Source: an uncultured Lachnospiraceae bacterium
GTDB taxonomy: Bacteria; Bacillota; Clostridia; Lachnospirales; Lachnospiraceae
Length of the DNA stretch: 64,000 nucleotides
Reading direction: 5' to 3'
Assembly: GCA_947626745.1 (NCBI GenBank)
Contig: CANQTF010000006.1
Span: 92,585-156,584 of the forward strand
Below the pieces are notes generated by a model, which searched no databases, was not told where the DNA came from, and saw only the letters and a program-made list of their open reading frames with translations. This document shows, in pieces, positions 1 to 9,588 of the stretch. Position 1 is the first letter of the stretch. Every line of letters begins with the position of its first letter. The translations under genes and the position numbers were made by a program.

Positions 1-220
1 ACAGGTTCTCCCCCTGCAGCATAAACGGCTCGGTGTTGACGCCGTCCAACAGATGCTGCACCGCATAGTTGGCCGTCTCCAGATGATCCTCCTGCAGTCT
101 GTCCGCCATCAGCGTACCCACGCTGTTGATCGACATGACCGAAAAGATCACCAGCAGCAGGACCGGCAGAAGCACACACGCAAGGATTTTGAGCGTGAGA
201 TTCAGTTTGATGTTTTTCAT
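1..220 (-). CDS. N-terminal fragment of a membrane sensor, probably a methyl-accepting chemotaxis protein
   Basis: The gene runs off the left edge, so only the first 73 codons are visible. The ATG at 220 follows a GAGG-containing ribosome binding site. The protein opens with a short basic stretch (MKNIKLNLTLK), a transmembrane segment at about residues 12-31, and then an amphipathic helix that would lie outside the cell. This is the usual start of chemotaxis receptors and some sensor kinases with a Cache-type extracellular domain. The HAMP and signalling domains that would settle the identity lie outside the window. The assignment to chemotaxis receptors rests only on the general look of the N-terminus. 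Nothing convincing is visible in the 130 bases between this gene and the ABC transporter operon. Confidence 0.55.
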   Translation of the reverse strand, partial: MKNIKLNLTLKILACVLLPVLLLVIFSVMSINSVGTLMADRLQEDHLETANYAVQHLLDGVNTEPFMLQGENL

Positions 221-350
221 ACCTCATATCCCCTTCTCTATATAGTATCTCTTGTGTAGGACCAATATGTAAATACCTATATTCTATATTACACATTTAC
301 GCGCCATATAGCAATATCTTTTATCCTTTTTCCGGCAGAAATCCGACGGC

Positions 351-2165
351 TCAGATCGCATTGCCCGCAAACTGCGTCATGTACAGCTCATAGTATTTGC
401 CCTGCGCTGCGATCAGCTCCTCATGATTGCCGGCCTCTATGATCCTGCCCCGATCCATGACCACGATATAGTCCGCGTCCCGGATCGTTGACAGGCGGTG
501 CGCTATGATAAGGCTGGTCCGGTTTTCCATCAATTTTACCATAGCGTCTTGGATCCGCTTCTCCGTGCGGGTATCCACGTTGGAGGTCGCCTCGTCAAGG
601 ATCAGGATCTTGGGCTGTGCCAGAAACGCCCGCGCAATGGCCAAAAGCTGCCTCTGCCCCTGCGAGAGATTGCAGCCCTCCCCCGCGAGCACCGTGTCAT
701 AGCCGTCCTGCAGCCGCATGATCATATCGTGGCAGTTGCTCATACGGGCCGCCTCTTCCATCTGCTCGTCCGTCGCATCCTGTCTCCCGTATTTCAGGTT
801 GTTCCGCACCGTGTCGGCAAAGAGCACCGTGTCCTGCAGCACAATGGCGGTGTTCTCCCGAAGCGACTTACAGTCGATATCCCTGATGTTGACCCCGTCT
901 ATCAGGATCTCGCCGCTGTCCGCGTCATAGAAGCGCATCAGCAGATTCACCACCGTCGTCTTGCCGCTGCCCGTCGCGCCGACGAGAGCGATCTTATGCC
1001 CTGCCCGCACCTCCAGCTCAAAGCCGTGCAGCACCTGCTGCCCGGGAATATAGGAGAAATCGACGTTACGGAAATGAATGACGCCCTTCGCCCGCTCCAT
1101 GTCCCCGCGGCCCGACTTATCTTCCCTCGGCTGGTCGATGATCGCGAACACTCTCTCGGCGCCGGCGATCGCCGTCTGGATCTGCCCGTAGATCTGTGCG
1201 ATCTCGTCGATCGGTCTCCCGAACTGCTTCGCATAGACGATGAACGCCGAGATCACGCCGATAGAGATCACGCCGCGCACCGCAAAGTAGCCGCCGAAAG
1301 CCGCGATGATCACAAACCCTGCGTTGTTGATGACATTCATCACGGGGCCCATCGAACCGCCGAGGATCTCCGCAAAAATGCCGGCCTTCGTCAACTCGTC
1401 GGCCGTCTCGTTGAACGACGCGATGACAGCTTCCTGTTTTCCGTACGCCGCCACCGTCCTGCAGCCGCCGATCATCTCCTCCACCGTGCCGTTCAGCGTT
1501 CCCAGAAGCGCCTGGCGCTTGCGGTAAAAGGTCCGCATCGCGCCTGACAAAAACTTGGTAGCCGCAACCGTCAGGATCACGGTGGTGCAGGACAGAAGCG
1601 CCAGAGGCGGACAGAGCCACAGCATCATCGCCACCGTGCCGATCACCGTCAGCACGCCGGAGAAAAGGGAACTCAGGGACTGCGATACCGTGTTCGAGAT
1701 ATTCTCCACGTCGTTCGTCATGCGGCTCATGATATCCCCGTGGGAATGCCGGTCTATATAGCCGACAGGAAGATTGACCACGCAGTCGAACAGATCTTCC
1801 CGCATACGCTTCACCACCCGCTGGCTCAGGATCGCGCTCTCCCGGCTCTGCAGAAACGTGCCGACGCTCTGCACTGCATACACCGCCAGCATGGTGAGCA
1901 GCACCGCCGGAAGCGCCCCGAATTCCCGCTCGGAAATGCTGTCTATGGCATCGCTCTGCAGCTTGGGCGCATAGACGGAGGCAGCCACCACAACGAACAC
2001 CACCGCCAGAAGGAAGAACACCGTCCTGCGCTCCCCGGCGAAATATTTCACCAGACGGCGCAGCGTCTTCCCGCCCTCCTTGGGCTTCTCCACCTGCCTG
2101 TTACGCGGTCCGCGCATGCCGGGCAATTTATAATTACTCATAGACTGTTCTCTTGTTTCGGCCAT
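351..2165 (-). CDS. Heterodimeric multidrug-type ABC exporter, subunit with the canonical ATPase site
   Basis: This is a 604-residue fused ABC exporter half: a six-helix membrane domain at about residues 40-330 and a nucleotide-binding domain at about 360-600. Visible motifs are Walker A GATGSGKTT (397-405), Q-loop Q445, signature LSQGQ (501), Walker B ILILDE with the catalytic Glu at about 526, DEATSNVD, and the H-loop His in AHRLS (about 557). The LSQGQ and DEATSNVD forms are those of the catalytic partner in heterodimeric exporters of the TM287/288, BmrCD and LmrCD type. It begins 3 bases after the stop of the partner gene, with an AGAGG site, so the two are translated together. The substrate (drug, lipid or peptide) cannot be told from the sequence. 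Confidence 0.92.
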   Translation of the reverse strand: MAETREQSMSNYKLPGMRGPRNRQVEKPKEGGKTLRRLVKYFAGERRTVFFLLAVVFVVVAASVYAPKLQSDAIDSISEREFGALPAVLLTMLAVYAVQSVGTFLQSRESAILSQRVVKRMREDLFDCVVNLPVGYIDRHSHGDIMSRMTNDVENISNTVSQSLSSLFSGVLTVIGTVAMMLWLCPPLALLSCTTVILTVAATKFLSGAMRTFYRKRQALLGTLNGTVEEMIGGCRTVAAYGKQEAVIASFNETADELTKAGIFAEILGGSMGPVMNVINNAGFVIIAAFGGYFAVRGVISIGVISAFIVYAKQFGRPIDEIAQIYGQIQTAIAGAERVFAIIDQPREDKSGRGDMERAKGVIHFRNVDFSYIPGQQVLHGFELEVRAGHKIALVGATGSGKTTVVNLLMRFYDADSGEILIDGVNIRDIDCKSLRENTAIVLQDTVLFADTVRNNLKYGRQDATDEQMEEAARMSNCHDMIMRLQDGYDTVLAGEGCNLSQGQRQLLAIARAFLAQPKILILDEATSNVDTRTEKRIQDAMVKLMENRTSLIIAHRLSTIRDADYIVVMDRGRIIEAGNHEELIAAQGKYYELYMTQFAGNAI

Positions 2166-2168
2166 GAT

Positions 2169-3893
2169 CTACCTCTTGAGCTGAGAGTCACAGATATCCC
2201 TGTATATCTCGCTGCTTTCCATCAGTTCCGCATGACTGCCGCACGCCGCCAGTCTGCCGTTCTCGATCACCGCGATGCGGTCCGCATCTTTCACCGAGGC
2301 GATACGCTGGGCGATAATGATCTTGGTCACGCCGGCATACTCGCGCCGCAGCGCCTCATACAGCCCCGCTTCCGTCTTCAGATCGAGTGCGCTCGTGGTA
2401 TCGTCGAATATCAGGATCTCCGCATCCTTTAAGATCGCCCTTGCGATAGCGACGCGCTGCTTCTGCCCGCCGGACAGGCTGTGCCCGCCCTGTGTCACCT
2501 GCGTGTCGAACCCGTCCTCTTTTTCTTCAATAAACGCAAGCGCCTGTGCGGCCTCGGCGGCATGCCTGAGCTTTTCCTCCCCGGCTGCCGGATCGCCCCA
2601 GGCGATGTTTTCCCGTATGGAAGCGCTGAAGATCTCGCTCTTCTGCAGCGCTATGGCTATTTTATCCCGCAGACCGCGCAGCGTGTATTCCCGCACATCG
2701 ACGTCATCCACCAGAACCTGCCCCTCCGTCGCGTCATAAAAGCGCGGGATCAGGCTGACCAGCGTGGATTTGCCGCAGCCGGTGGCGCCCAGGATGCCGA
2801 ATGTCTCTCCGGGCCGGATCGTCAGATCCAGATGCGAAAGCACCCGCTCCCCGCCCATGCCCGGATAGGAGAACGATACGTCGCGGAATTCCACCTTGCC
2901 CCTGACGGCGGTATTTCCCGCAAATGTGCCGTCCGCGATCGCCGGCTCGCAGTCGAGCACCTCCCTGACCCGTCTGCCGCTCGCCACGCCTCTGGATACC
3001 GTCTGAAATATCATATTCACGCGCATCACGGCGTTCAGTATCTGTGATATGTAAGTGACTGCCGCCATCACATCGCCCGGCGTGACATTTCCGGCCTCCA
3101 CCCGTATCGCGCCGACCTTGATGACGGCCACAACGGACACGTTCAAAATGATGTTCATGATAGGCGTCATGTAGGAAAACAGCAGAAGCACCCGAAGCTG
3201 CGTGTCGGTCAGTCCGTCGTTGGCGCGGCCGAAGCGCTCCTTCTCGTACTCCTCCCGCACATATGCCTTGACGACCCGCGTACCCGACACGTTCTCCTGC
3301 ATCACATTGTTCAGCCTGTCCAGCTTATCCTGCAGCACGGTGAACATGGGATTGGCCCTGCCGATGAAGAAGATGACGCAGATGACGATGAGCGGCATCG
3401 CGCACGCCACTACCACGCCGAAATGCAGATCCAGCGAGAGCATACAGACGATGCCGCCCGCAAAGAGAAGGAAGGTTCTCACAAACCCTCTGATACACTG
3501 CGTTACAAGATTCTGGATCTGGGTGATATCGTTCGTAACCCTCGTGATCAGAGAGCCGGTGGAGAAGCGGTCCGTCTGGCCGAAAGAAAAATACATGACT
3601 TTCCGAAAGGCGTCTTTGCGGATATCGTTGCCAAAATTCTGGCTGCACAGATTGGCGAACACGCCGGACATAATGCCGCAGAAGCAGCCGAACAGCACAA
3701 GACAGACCATGCGAAGACCCGTGTACAGGACAAGGGAAACGTCGCCCATGCCGCCGTTCGACAGGCCGAGGACGCCCTCGTCCACGATCCTTCCCATCAG
3801 CCGCGGCTGCAGCAGATCCATGCTCACCTCGCCGAGCATAAAGAGCGGCGCCAATATAAAAAACAGCCAATATTTTTTCAGATATCTCCACAT
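2169..3893 (-). CDS. Heterodimeric multidrug-type ABC exporter, subunit with the degenerate ATPase site
   Basis: This 574-residue ABC exporter half (membrane domain about 1-310, nucleotide-binding domain about 335-570) is the partner of the next gene. Walker A GATGCGKST (369-377) and signature LSGGQ (473) are intact. The Walker B end reads ILIFDD, so the catalytic Glu is replaced by Asp at about 498. The H-loop His is replaced by Gln (IIIAQRIAS). Both changes are the hallmark of the non-catalytic half of heterodimeric exporters such as TM287. The gene lies 57 bases after the phosphoesterase gene, in an apparent operon of four genes starting near 6.6 kb. Confidence 0.92.
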   Translation of the reverse strand: MWRYLKKYWLFFILAPLFMLGEVSMDLLQPRLMGRIVDEGVLGLSNGGMGDVSLVLYTGLRMVCLVLFGCFCGIMSGVFANLCSQNFGNDIRKDAFRKVMYFSFGQTDRFSTGSLITRVTNDITQIQNLVTQCIRGFVRTFLLFAGGIVCMLSLDLHFGVVVACAMPLIVICVIFFIGRANPMFTVLQDKLDRLNNVMQENVSGTRVVKAYVREEYEKERFGRANDGLTDTQLRVLLLFSYMTPIMNIILNVSVVAVIKVGAIRVEAGNVTPGDVMAAVTYISQILNAVMRVNMIFQTVSRGVASGRRVREVLDCEPAIADGTFAGNTAVRGKVEFRDVSFSYPGMGGERVLSHLDLTIRPGETFGILGATGCGKSTLVSLIPRFYDATEGQVLVDDVDVREYTLRGLRDKIAIALQKSEIFSASIRENIAWGDPAAGEEKLRHAAEAAQALAFIEEKEDGFDTQVTQGGHSLSGGQKQRVAIARAILKDAEILIFDDTTSALDLKTEAGLYEALRREYAGVTKIIIAQRIASVKDADRIAVIENGRLAACGSHAELMESSEIYRDICDSQLKR

Positions 3894-3950
3894 AGCTTCT
3901 TACTCTCTCAACGATCATGACACGGGTGATCCGCGCGGCCGGCTGTCGGA

Positions 3951-4544
3951 CTATACGTCGATCTCGAACACATACTTTTCATAGGCGTTGATGACCTGCG
4001 TCTCCTTGTATGTGGACAGCCGCGGAAATCTCCCGTAATTCAGGTGTACGTGCCCGTGAATGAAGTAGGCTGGCCTGTATTTGTCAAGCAGCTCGCAGAA
4101 TACCCGAAAGCCCCGGTGGGGCAGGTGTTCCTGATCGTTGACGTGATAGGCCGGCGCATGGGTCAGCAGGATATCAAAGCCCTTGTGATACTTCAGCTTC
4201 CACCAGAGTCTGCGCACACGTCTGCGCATCTGCGCCTCGGTGTACTGATGACGTCCGGGCTTGTAGCGCATGGAGCCGCCAAGCCCAAGGATGCGCACCC
4301 CGTTGTGGACGTAGATCTGATCCTCGATGCAGATGCAGCCGTCCGGCGGCACTTCCTCGTACCTGTCATCATGGTTGCCGTGTACATACAGGATCGGCAC
4401 CGTGGTAAAAGTTGCCAGAAACGACAGATACTGCGGTTTCAGATCGCCGCAGGAAAGGATCAGATCGATCCCTTCCAGATAACTTTTGTCAAAGTAATCC
4501 CACAACAGCTTGGACTCCTCGTCCGCTATCGCCATAATCTTCAT
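3951..4544 (-). CDS. Calcineurin-like metallophosphoesterase
   Basis: A 197-residue soluble protein of the calcineurin-like phosphoesterase superfamily. It carries the two-metal-site motifs GDLKP (about 32-36), GNHDD (about 56-60), THAPA (about 128) and GHVH (about 163). The first motif of the family, normally DxH near the N-terminus, reads ADEES, so one metal ligand looks altered. The ATG at 4544 follows a GGGGA site. It sits between the BMP-like protein gene (62 bases upstream) and the ABC exporter pair. The substrate is unknown; relatives hydrolyse phosphodiesters or phosphomonoesters, and context does not decide. Confidence 0.8.
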   Translation of the reverse strand: MKIMAIADEESKLLWDYFDKSYLEGIDLILSCGDLKPQYLSFLATFTTVPILYVHGNHDDRYEEVPPDGCICIEDQIYVHNGVRILGLGGSMRYKPGRHQYTEAQMRRRVRRLWWKLKYHKGFDILLTHAPAYHVNDQEHLPHRGFRVFCELLDKYRPAYFIHGHVHLNYGRFPRLSTYKETQVINAYEKYVFEIDV

Positions 4545-4606
4545 CGGATATTCCCCTTATCCCCATAGCAATTTCTACACTTCTCCGTTTTATCCCGTGG
4601 GGGCCG

Positions 4607-6541
4607 TCACACATCCGCCTGCTCCTTGTTCACGCCCTGCATCCTGACCACTGACTGCGCCTCCGGCGTCAGCTCCGCGATCGCCGGGATACTGCCTTCC
4701 ACATTGTCCACGAGCCAGTCCATCGTAATGATATCCTGAGGCATCATGAACTGCTCCGCCTCGTTCCTGATGCTGCCGTCCTGTGCAGCGATCTCCCCGT
4801 AGAAGGGCACGAGCGTCTCTGAGCAGATATTGTTGCGCAGCAGATTCGTCAGCCGTTTTGTGCTCTTCGGCAGATCCTGCGAGCAGATCAGATCGACTAC
4901 GCCCGCCGACAGCCCCCACCAGTAGTTGATGGCGCGGCTGCCCGCAGCGGCATCGTTGTCCTTCCACGTACCGTTCAGCACGATCCGCACGATCTTCTCG
5001 TACAGCTTGCCCCAGTGCCACGTCGTCATCGCCAGATTGTCCGGCTTATCCCCGCCGACGCGGTACAGCCCGAACCGTCTGGAAGAATCGTTCGGCACCG
5101 CCATGTCCCTGTCCATGATATAGTTGATGTCCGGATCGTCCGTGATCCGCACGGGCCTGTCTTTCAGTGTGCTCCAGTCCAGACAGATCCTCGCGTCCGG
5201 ATTGACCATCCTCGCGCCCAGCGCAAAAGCATTGATGTTCGCCGCCATGCCGTAGATCGGATAGTCCGCGATGTAGCCGATCTTGTTGGTGTTGGTCATG
5301 GAGCCGGCGATCGCCCCCGCGAGGAACTTTGCCTCATACATCCGCGCATAGTATGTCCGCAGCGTCGGGTGCGAAGTGTTCAGCGAACAGTTCAGTATCT
5401 TCACGTCCTGATGATTCGCCGCGATCTTCAGGCTGGCGGGTATCATCACGGGCGACGTGGTAAAGAGCAGATTGTAGCCGTCCGCGATAGCCTGTTCCAT
5501 GGTCTCCAAGTCGTCTGTGCCGGGCAGGACATTCTCAAACGCCTTCGTCTCCACCTGGCCGGGAAATACATTTTCCAGGTACAGGCGGCCCAGCTCGTGT
5601 CCGTAAGCCCACTTGGAGGTCCTGTGGTTCTTTTCATAGAAAAAGGCGATCTTGACGCGGCCCGCATTGTCCGGCAGGATCAGGTTCAGCAAATTCTTGT
5701 ACAGATTCTTGGAATCCTTCTCCTTGGGCGGCTCCATCAGCAGCTCGATCGACTTCTCTTCCGTCAGCACCACGAACTCATCCCAGATCGTCGTCAGATC
5801 CTTCTTGAAGTCCTGCACGCTCTTCTGCTTCATCTCCTGATAGCCGAACACGGTCATATACGCCAGAAGCGCGTCGCCGACGGTGATCGGCAGCTTGCCG
5901 CCGCCCTTGGCGTCAAAGGCCTTGCGGAAGCGCGCATACAGGGAATAAAATTCCAGCCTGTCGTCCGACGTCCACTGCTGCCCCTTGGCCGTTCCCGTCA
6001 GCTTCAAAAATTCCGCAAACCTGCCCTTCTCGCTGAAATAGACGACGTTCATCTGCGTGATCTCATAGAAATCCAAGAACTCATAGTAGATCTCATTCTC
6101 CTTGGAATTCGACCGCTTCGGCACGACGCGGATCACGCTGCACGGCACGCTGTAAGCATCCAGATATTTCAGGACGCTGACACGCTTGTTGCCCTCCAGC
6201 ACATAGAAACGATTCATGAACTCGTAGACCTTGACGGGATCGCGCAGTCCCTCTTCCTGCAGGGACGTACACAGACGTATCCATTTGCCCGCGAACTCCG
6301 ACTGCGGATCCAGCAGCGGCATGAAATTCGACGCGAACGCATTGGTACGCCCGCGCGTCCTCGTGCCGACGATCAACTCCAGCGGGATCTCGCACGTCCC
6401 GATGCTCACTTCATATTCCACCTGCACAAAGGACAGGATCTCATCGAGCGCCGGCAGATAGGGATAATCGCCCTTCTGCACATGCGCCCGGTACTCTTTC
6501 TGCGCTATCTTCAAAGCTGCACTGTATTCATCGTATGACAT
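4607..6541 (-). CDS. Cytoplasmic BMP/PnrA-like ligand-binding protein with an N-terminal ParB-like domain
   Basis: This 644-residue protein has two recognisable parts. Residues about 60-170 resemble the ParB/Srx-like fold (DPVKVYEFMNRFYVLEGNKR followed by VSVLKYL). Residues about 290-600 resemble the basic membrane protein (BMP/PnrA) family, which binds purine nucleosides as an ABC solute receptor: RVKIAFFYEK opens the domain, followed by an ADGYNLLFTTSP strand and KFLAGAIAGSMT. BMP proteins are normally lipoproteins, but no signal peptide, lipobox or membrane segment is visible here, so the protein should be cytoplasmic. No permease genes of that family are adjacent. A cytosolic nucleoside or ligand sensor is my inference. 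The start has a good AGAAGGAG site, and a consensus promoter lies 87 bases upstream. Confidence 0.75.
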   Translation of the reverse strand: MSYDEYSAALKIAQKEYRAHVQKGDYPYLPALDEILSFVQVEYEVSIGTCEIPLELIVGTRTRGRTNAFASNFMPLLDPQSEFAGKWIRLCTSLQEEGLRDPVKVYEFMNRFYVLEGNKRVSVLKYLDAYSVPCSVIRVVPKRSNSKENEIYYEFLDFYEITQMNVVYFSEKGRFAEFLKLTGTAKGQQWTSDDRLEFYSLYARFRKAFDAKGGGKLPITVGDALLAYMTVFGYQEMKQKSVQDFKKDLTTIWDEFVVLTEEKSIELLMEPPKEKDSKNLYKNLLNLILPDNAGRVKIAFFYEKNHRTSKWAYGHELGRLYLENVFPGQVETKAFENVLPGTDDLETMEQAIADGYNLLFTTSPVMIPASLKIAANHQDVKILNCSLNTSHPTLRTYYARMYEAKFLAGAIAGSMTNTNKIGYIADYPIYGMAANINAFALGARMVNPDARICLDWSTLKDRPVRITDDPDINYIMDRDMAVPNDSSRRFGLYRVGGDKPDNLAMTTWHWGKLYEKIVRIVLNGTWKDNDAAAGSRAINYWWGLSAGVVDLICSQDLPKSTKRLTNLLRNNICSETLVPFYGEIAAQDGSIRNEAEQFMMPQDIITMDWLVDNVEGSIPAIAELTPEAQSVVRMQGVNKEQADV

Positions 6542-6627
6542 AGCCCATCACTCCTTCTTATATACCTATCCCGATACTCCCCTGCCGCACATACGCATTG
6601 ATCTGCGGTCACGGCATTCTTGCGCTC

Positions 6628-6656
6628 ACTATATCATATGCGGCCAAAATATGCAA
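6628..6656 (-). promoter_or_regulatory. Sigma-A promoter of the BMP/phosphoesterase/ABC operon
   Basis: On the minus strand TTGCAT and TATAGT are separated by 17 bases, ending 87 bases before the BMP-like gene. No other promoter of this quality is seen down to 351, so it probably drives all four genes. Confidence 0.7.
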
Positions 6657-6735
6657 ATGCCGTTATGCCCATCCGGCGGCCGTTCCTCTCGTCTTCGGCC
6701 ATACGACGCAGCGTTCCCGCGCGGCCCCTGCGTTA

Positions 6736-6764
6736 TTGACATCGCCCGTCAAAACTCCTATACT
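6736..6764 (+). promoter_or_regulatory. Sigma-A promoter of argC
   Basis: TTGACA, 17 bases, TATACT: a near-perfect promoter with predicted start near 6771. The short leader holds a small hairpin (CACGGC/GCCG arms, 6779-6797). No clear ARG box was recognised. Confidence 0.8.
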
Positions 6765-6833
6765 GGAATGACAGCATACACGGCGAAAGCCGCTGTGCCG
6801 CTCTACGATAAATGACCGAAACGGAGATGCAGT

Positions 6834-7781
6834 ATGAAGACGAAAGTATTTATAGACGGAAGCGAAGGAACGACAGGCTTAAGGATCCACGAGAGGTTTC
6901 GCGGGCGCGACGATATCGAGCTGCTCACGATCCCGTCGGAGCGCAGAAAAGACATCGACGAGCGCAGACGCCTCATCAACGCGTCGGACATCACGTTCAC
7001 CTGTCTGCCGGACGCTGCGGCGATCGAGTCCGTGTCCCTCGCAGAAAACGACCGCGTGCGGATCATCGACCCCTCCACGGCGCACCGCACCGAGCCCGGC
7101 TGGGCCTACGGTTTCCCGGAGCTGGCAGACAGCTTCAGGGCCGCGATCAGAGACGGCAAGCGCGTGGCCGTGCCCGGCTGCCATGCCACCGGCTTCATCT
7201 CGCTGGTATACCCGCTCGTCGCGGAAGGCATACTGCCCGCGGACTATCCGGTCTCCGCGTTCTCCATCACGGGATACAGCGGCGCCGGCAAAAAGGTGAT
7301 CGCGGACTACGAGTCCGAAGACCGCCCGAAAGAGTATGATGCACCCAGAGAATACGCTCTGAGCCAACAGCACAAGCACCTAAAGGAAATGAAAAAGATC
7401 ACCGGATTGGAGAAAGCGCCGCTATTCTCTCCCATAATAGCAGACTATTACAGCGGAATGGTCGTATCCGTGCCGCTCTACGCAGAATATTTAAAAGCCT
7501 CTCCGACGCCGGAGAGGCTGCAGGAATTCTATTCGGATCACTATGCGGGCGAACGCTTTATCCGCGTGATGCCTTTCGGGGCGGAAGCCGAAACGGGCGG
7601 CTTCCTCGGCGGCAACAACCGCTCCGGCTGGGACGGTCTGGAGATCTACGTGACCGGCAATCCCGACAGGCTGCTCCTGTCCGCACGCTTCGACAATCTC
7701 GGCAAAGGCGCGTCAGGCGCCGCGATCCAGTGCCTGAACATCATGCTCGGCTGCGACGAGACGAAAGGGCTGCAGTTATAA
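6834..7781 (+). CDS. argC: N-acetyl-gamma-glutamyl-phosphate reductase, short (type 2) form
   Basis: The enzyme reduces N-acetyl-glutamyl-phosphate to the semialdehyde with NADPH, the third step of arginine synthesis. The 315-residue length fits the shorter type 2 branch. The N-terminus VFIDGSEGTTGLRIHERF is the nucleotide-binding start, and GCHATGF (about 114-120) carries the catalytic Cys. GYSGAGKK and a GFLGGNNRSGWD segment toward the C-terminus also fit the family. The ATG at 6834 follows a GGAG site. The gene stands alone behind its own strong promoter, without argJ/B/D next to it in this window. Its 3' end overlaps the convergent diguanylate cyclase gene by 6 bases. Confidence 0.9.
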   Translation: MKTKVFIDGSEGTTGLRIHERFRGRDDIELLTIPSERRKDIDERRRLINASDITFTCLPDAAAIESVSLAENDRVRIIDPSTAHRTEPGWAYGFPELADSFRAAIRDGKRVAVPGCHATGFISLVYPLVAEGILPADYPVSAFSITGYSGAGKKVIADYESEDRPKEYDAPREYALSQQHKHLKEMKKITGLEKAPLFSPIIADYYSGMVVSVPLYAEYLKASPTPERLQEFYSDHYAGERFIRVMPFGAEAETGGFLGGNNRSGWDGLEIYVTGNPDRLLLSARFDNLGKGASGAAIQCLNIMLGCDETKGLQL

Positions 7782-9542
7782 CATAGACGTGGACAGTTCC
7801 ACGATCTTACCCACAAGGGCAAGGAGCACCTTATCCTCTTCGGACCACATCTGCCGCCTCGACGACTTCGCAAAGATCAGGTATCCGCGGTGTTTGCAAG
7901 ACGGCGAATACTGATAGAAGAGCACGGACTCCACGCCCTCGTTTTTGAGTTTGTTGTAAAGCGTCTCCGTCTTGCTCTCCAGACTGGCGATCACGTGGAT
8001 CACCAGCGTATTGTTTTCATCAAAGCTGTCCAAGAAGCCGGCTTCCGGGGAACAGAATACAGGATCCTGAATGCCGGAACGGTATCCCTGATGATCCCAG
8101 ATGCACGCGCTGCTGTTGGCGAAGCGCTCCCCGCTTACGACCACGATCTCGTCGAGGTTGAAGCACGCGCCTACCGACGTAATCACCTGTTCAAAGGTCA
8201 TGACGCGGCGCATCAGGAACTGCTCCGCGAGCTGCTGCATGACGCCGCTTCTGTCGCCCTGCACCTTCTGCAGGATATCCTCCGTCATCTTCTGATCCGG
8301 ATTTAAGAGCGCGCCGTGTATCTCCGGCACAAAGATCACATAACGGTTCTTGCCCTTGCTCTTCGCTATGTAGAGCATCTTGTCCGCAAGGCTGAATATA
8401 TCGTCATAGCTCTTGCCGTTATCGGGATAGACCGCCGCGCCCATGGAACAGGTCACTTTCACGTCTTCCCATTTATGCTGGTATTCCCACTCTATATTGG
8501 TGCGGATCGTGCGCAGCGTGTTGCGCAGCTCCGTCTCGCTCTCCACCTGCGGGAAGATGATCATCATCTCGTCGCCGCCGATCCTGCCGAGGATCCCCCG
8601 GTCTCCGAGCGCGGCCTTGATAATCTCCGCCGTGCGTAACAGCACTTCATCGCCCACCATATGTCCCAAGGTATCGTTGACCGTCTTGAAATTATCCAGA
8701 TCAAGGATGACGAGACACACCTTGTTGTCGCCGACGGTCATGGCCCTCTTCGCATAGTCCGTGATCGATTTCTTGTTCAGGACAGGAAGTCCCGTATCCC
8801 TCACATATTCCGGACCGGCCTGGGCGCCTCCCTGCCGTTTTGCGGATCGGATACAGCCCAATATCTTCTCGCCGCCGTGTCCTTCGATCAGCTGCGCCCT
8901 GAACAGGCAGCGTTCCATTTTATTCTCTTCGGAAAAACAGTTTGTGGTGATGTCGTAGGAAAAAGAGGTGCGCTTCAGCTCCAGATCCCTGCACAGTCCC
9001 GCGAAAGCGGTCTCGCTGTCCTGCGCCAGCTTGCCGCCCAGCATTTCCTCCCGCCACTTATCCAGCGATCCGTCAAAGAACGTCAATCGCTGCCCGGCAT
9101 TGCGCATACAGATCAATATATGCTTGTCGGCCGTGTCGTAAGAGAACAGGATACCGTTTAACAGGTCGATATAAGCGCTGTACTCGTCTATCCGGTCTTC
9201 CAGCCGTTTCTCGGTATCGTCGTCCGGGTCCGTCACATGCATCCGATAGATCGTGACCCCGTCCGCACTCTGCGAGGGATCCGAGAGCATGATGACCGCC
9301 CAGCAGTATTCCTGCTGACCGTCCTCCAGCCGCACCATCACCGCGTTCTTCGGCATGGCTTTCTCCTGCATCTCTCTGACGGCGCTGCGGAACTTCTCCT
9401 TGTCGTCCGGGTGGATATATTTGAGAAAAGATGTGAACATATCCCGATTGTCCTGCCCCAAAAACCTGCGCAGGGCCTCATCTTCCGTCTTCAATAACAT
9501 CTGCGAATCTATTGTAGCATAACTGTTCGGAACCTTCCCCAT
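7776..9542 (-). CDS. Diguanylate cyclase (GGDEF domain) with PAS-like and GAF-like flanks
   Basis: A 588-residue soluble signalling protein. It starts with one or two PAS-like sensory segments (about 1-220), followed by a GGDEF domain (about 255-410) that should make cyclic di-GMP from two GTP. A C-terminal region (about 420-588) looks GAF-like. The active-site loop reads RIGGDEM (about 320-326), with Met instead of Phe at the last position; the catalytic acidic residues are kept. The RxxD inhibitory site is absent (GDRG at that place), so product feedback may be weak. I start at the ATG at 9542, preceded by AAAGGA, not at an upstream in-frame ATG at 9617 that lies within the promoter region. 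There are no membrane segments. Confidence 0.88.
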   Translation of the reverse strand: MGKVPNSYATIDSQMLLKTEDEALRRFLGQDNRDMFTSFLKYIHPDDKEKFRSAVREMQEKAMPKNAVMVRLEDGQQEYCWAVIMLSDPSQSADGVTIYRMHVTDPDDDTEKRLEDRIDEYSAYIDLLNGILFSYDTADKHILICMRNAGQRLTFFDGSLDKWREEMLGGKLAQDSETAFAGLCRDLELKRTSFSYDITTNCFSEENKMERCLFRAQLIEGHGGEKILGCIRSAKRQGGAQAGPEYVRDTGLPVLNKKSITDYAKRAMTVGDNKVCLVILDLDNFKTVNDTLGHMVGDEVLLRTAEIIKAALGDRGILGRIGGDEMMIIFPQVESETELRNTLRTIRTNIEWEYQHKWEDVKVTCSMGAAVYPDNGKSYDDIFSLADKMLYIAKSKGKNRYVIFVPEIHGALLNPDQKMTEDILQKVQGDRSGVMQQLAEQFLMRRVMTFEQVITSVGACFNLDEIVVVSGERFANSSACIWDHQGYRSGIQDPVFCSPEAGFLDSFDENNTLVIHVIASLESKTETLYNKLKNEGVESVLFYQYSPSCKHRGYLIFAKSSRRQMWSEEDKVLLALVGKIVELSTSML

Positions 9543-9588
9543 AACACAGATCCTTTCTGCACAATGCCGACTGCATGATACTATTTTT

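Noticed and set aside
5015..6538. A 507-codon plus-strand frame opposite the BMP-like gene
   Set aside because: Antisense shadow: no ribosome binding site, low-complexity His/Arg-rich translation and no recognisable domain. The same applies to long frames opposite purF, the two-component kinase and the DUF5722-type gene.
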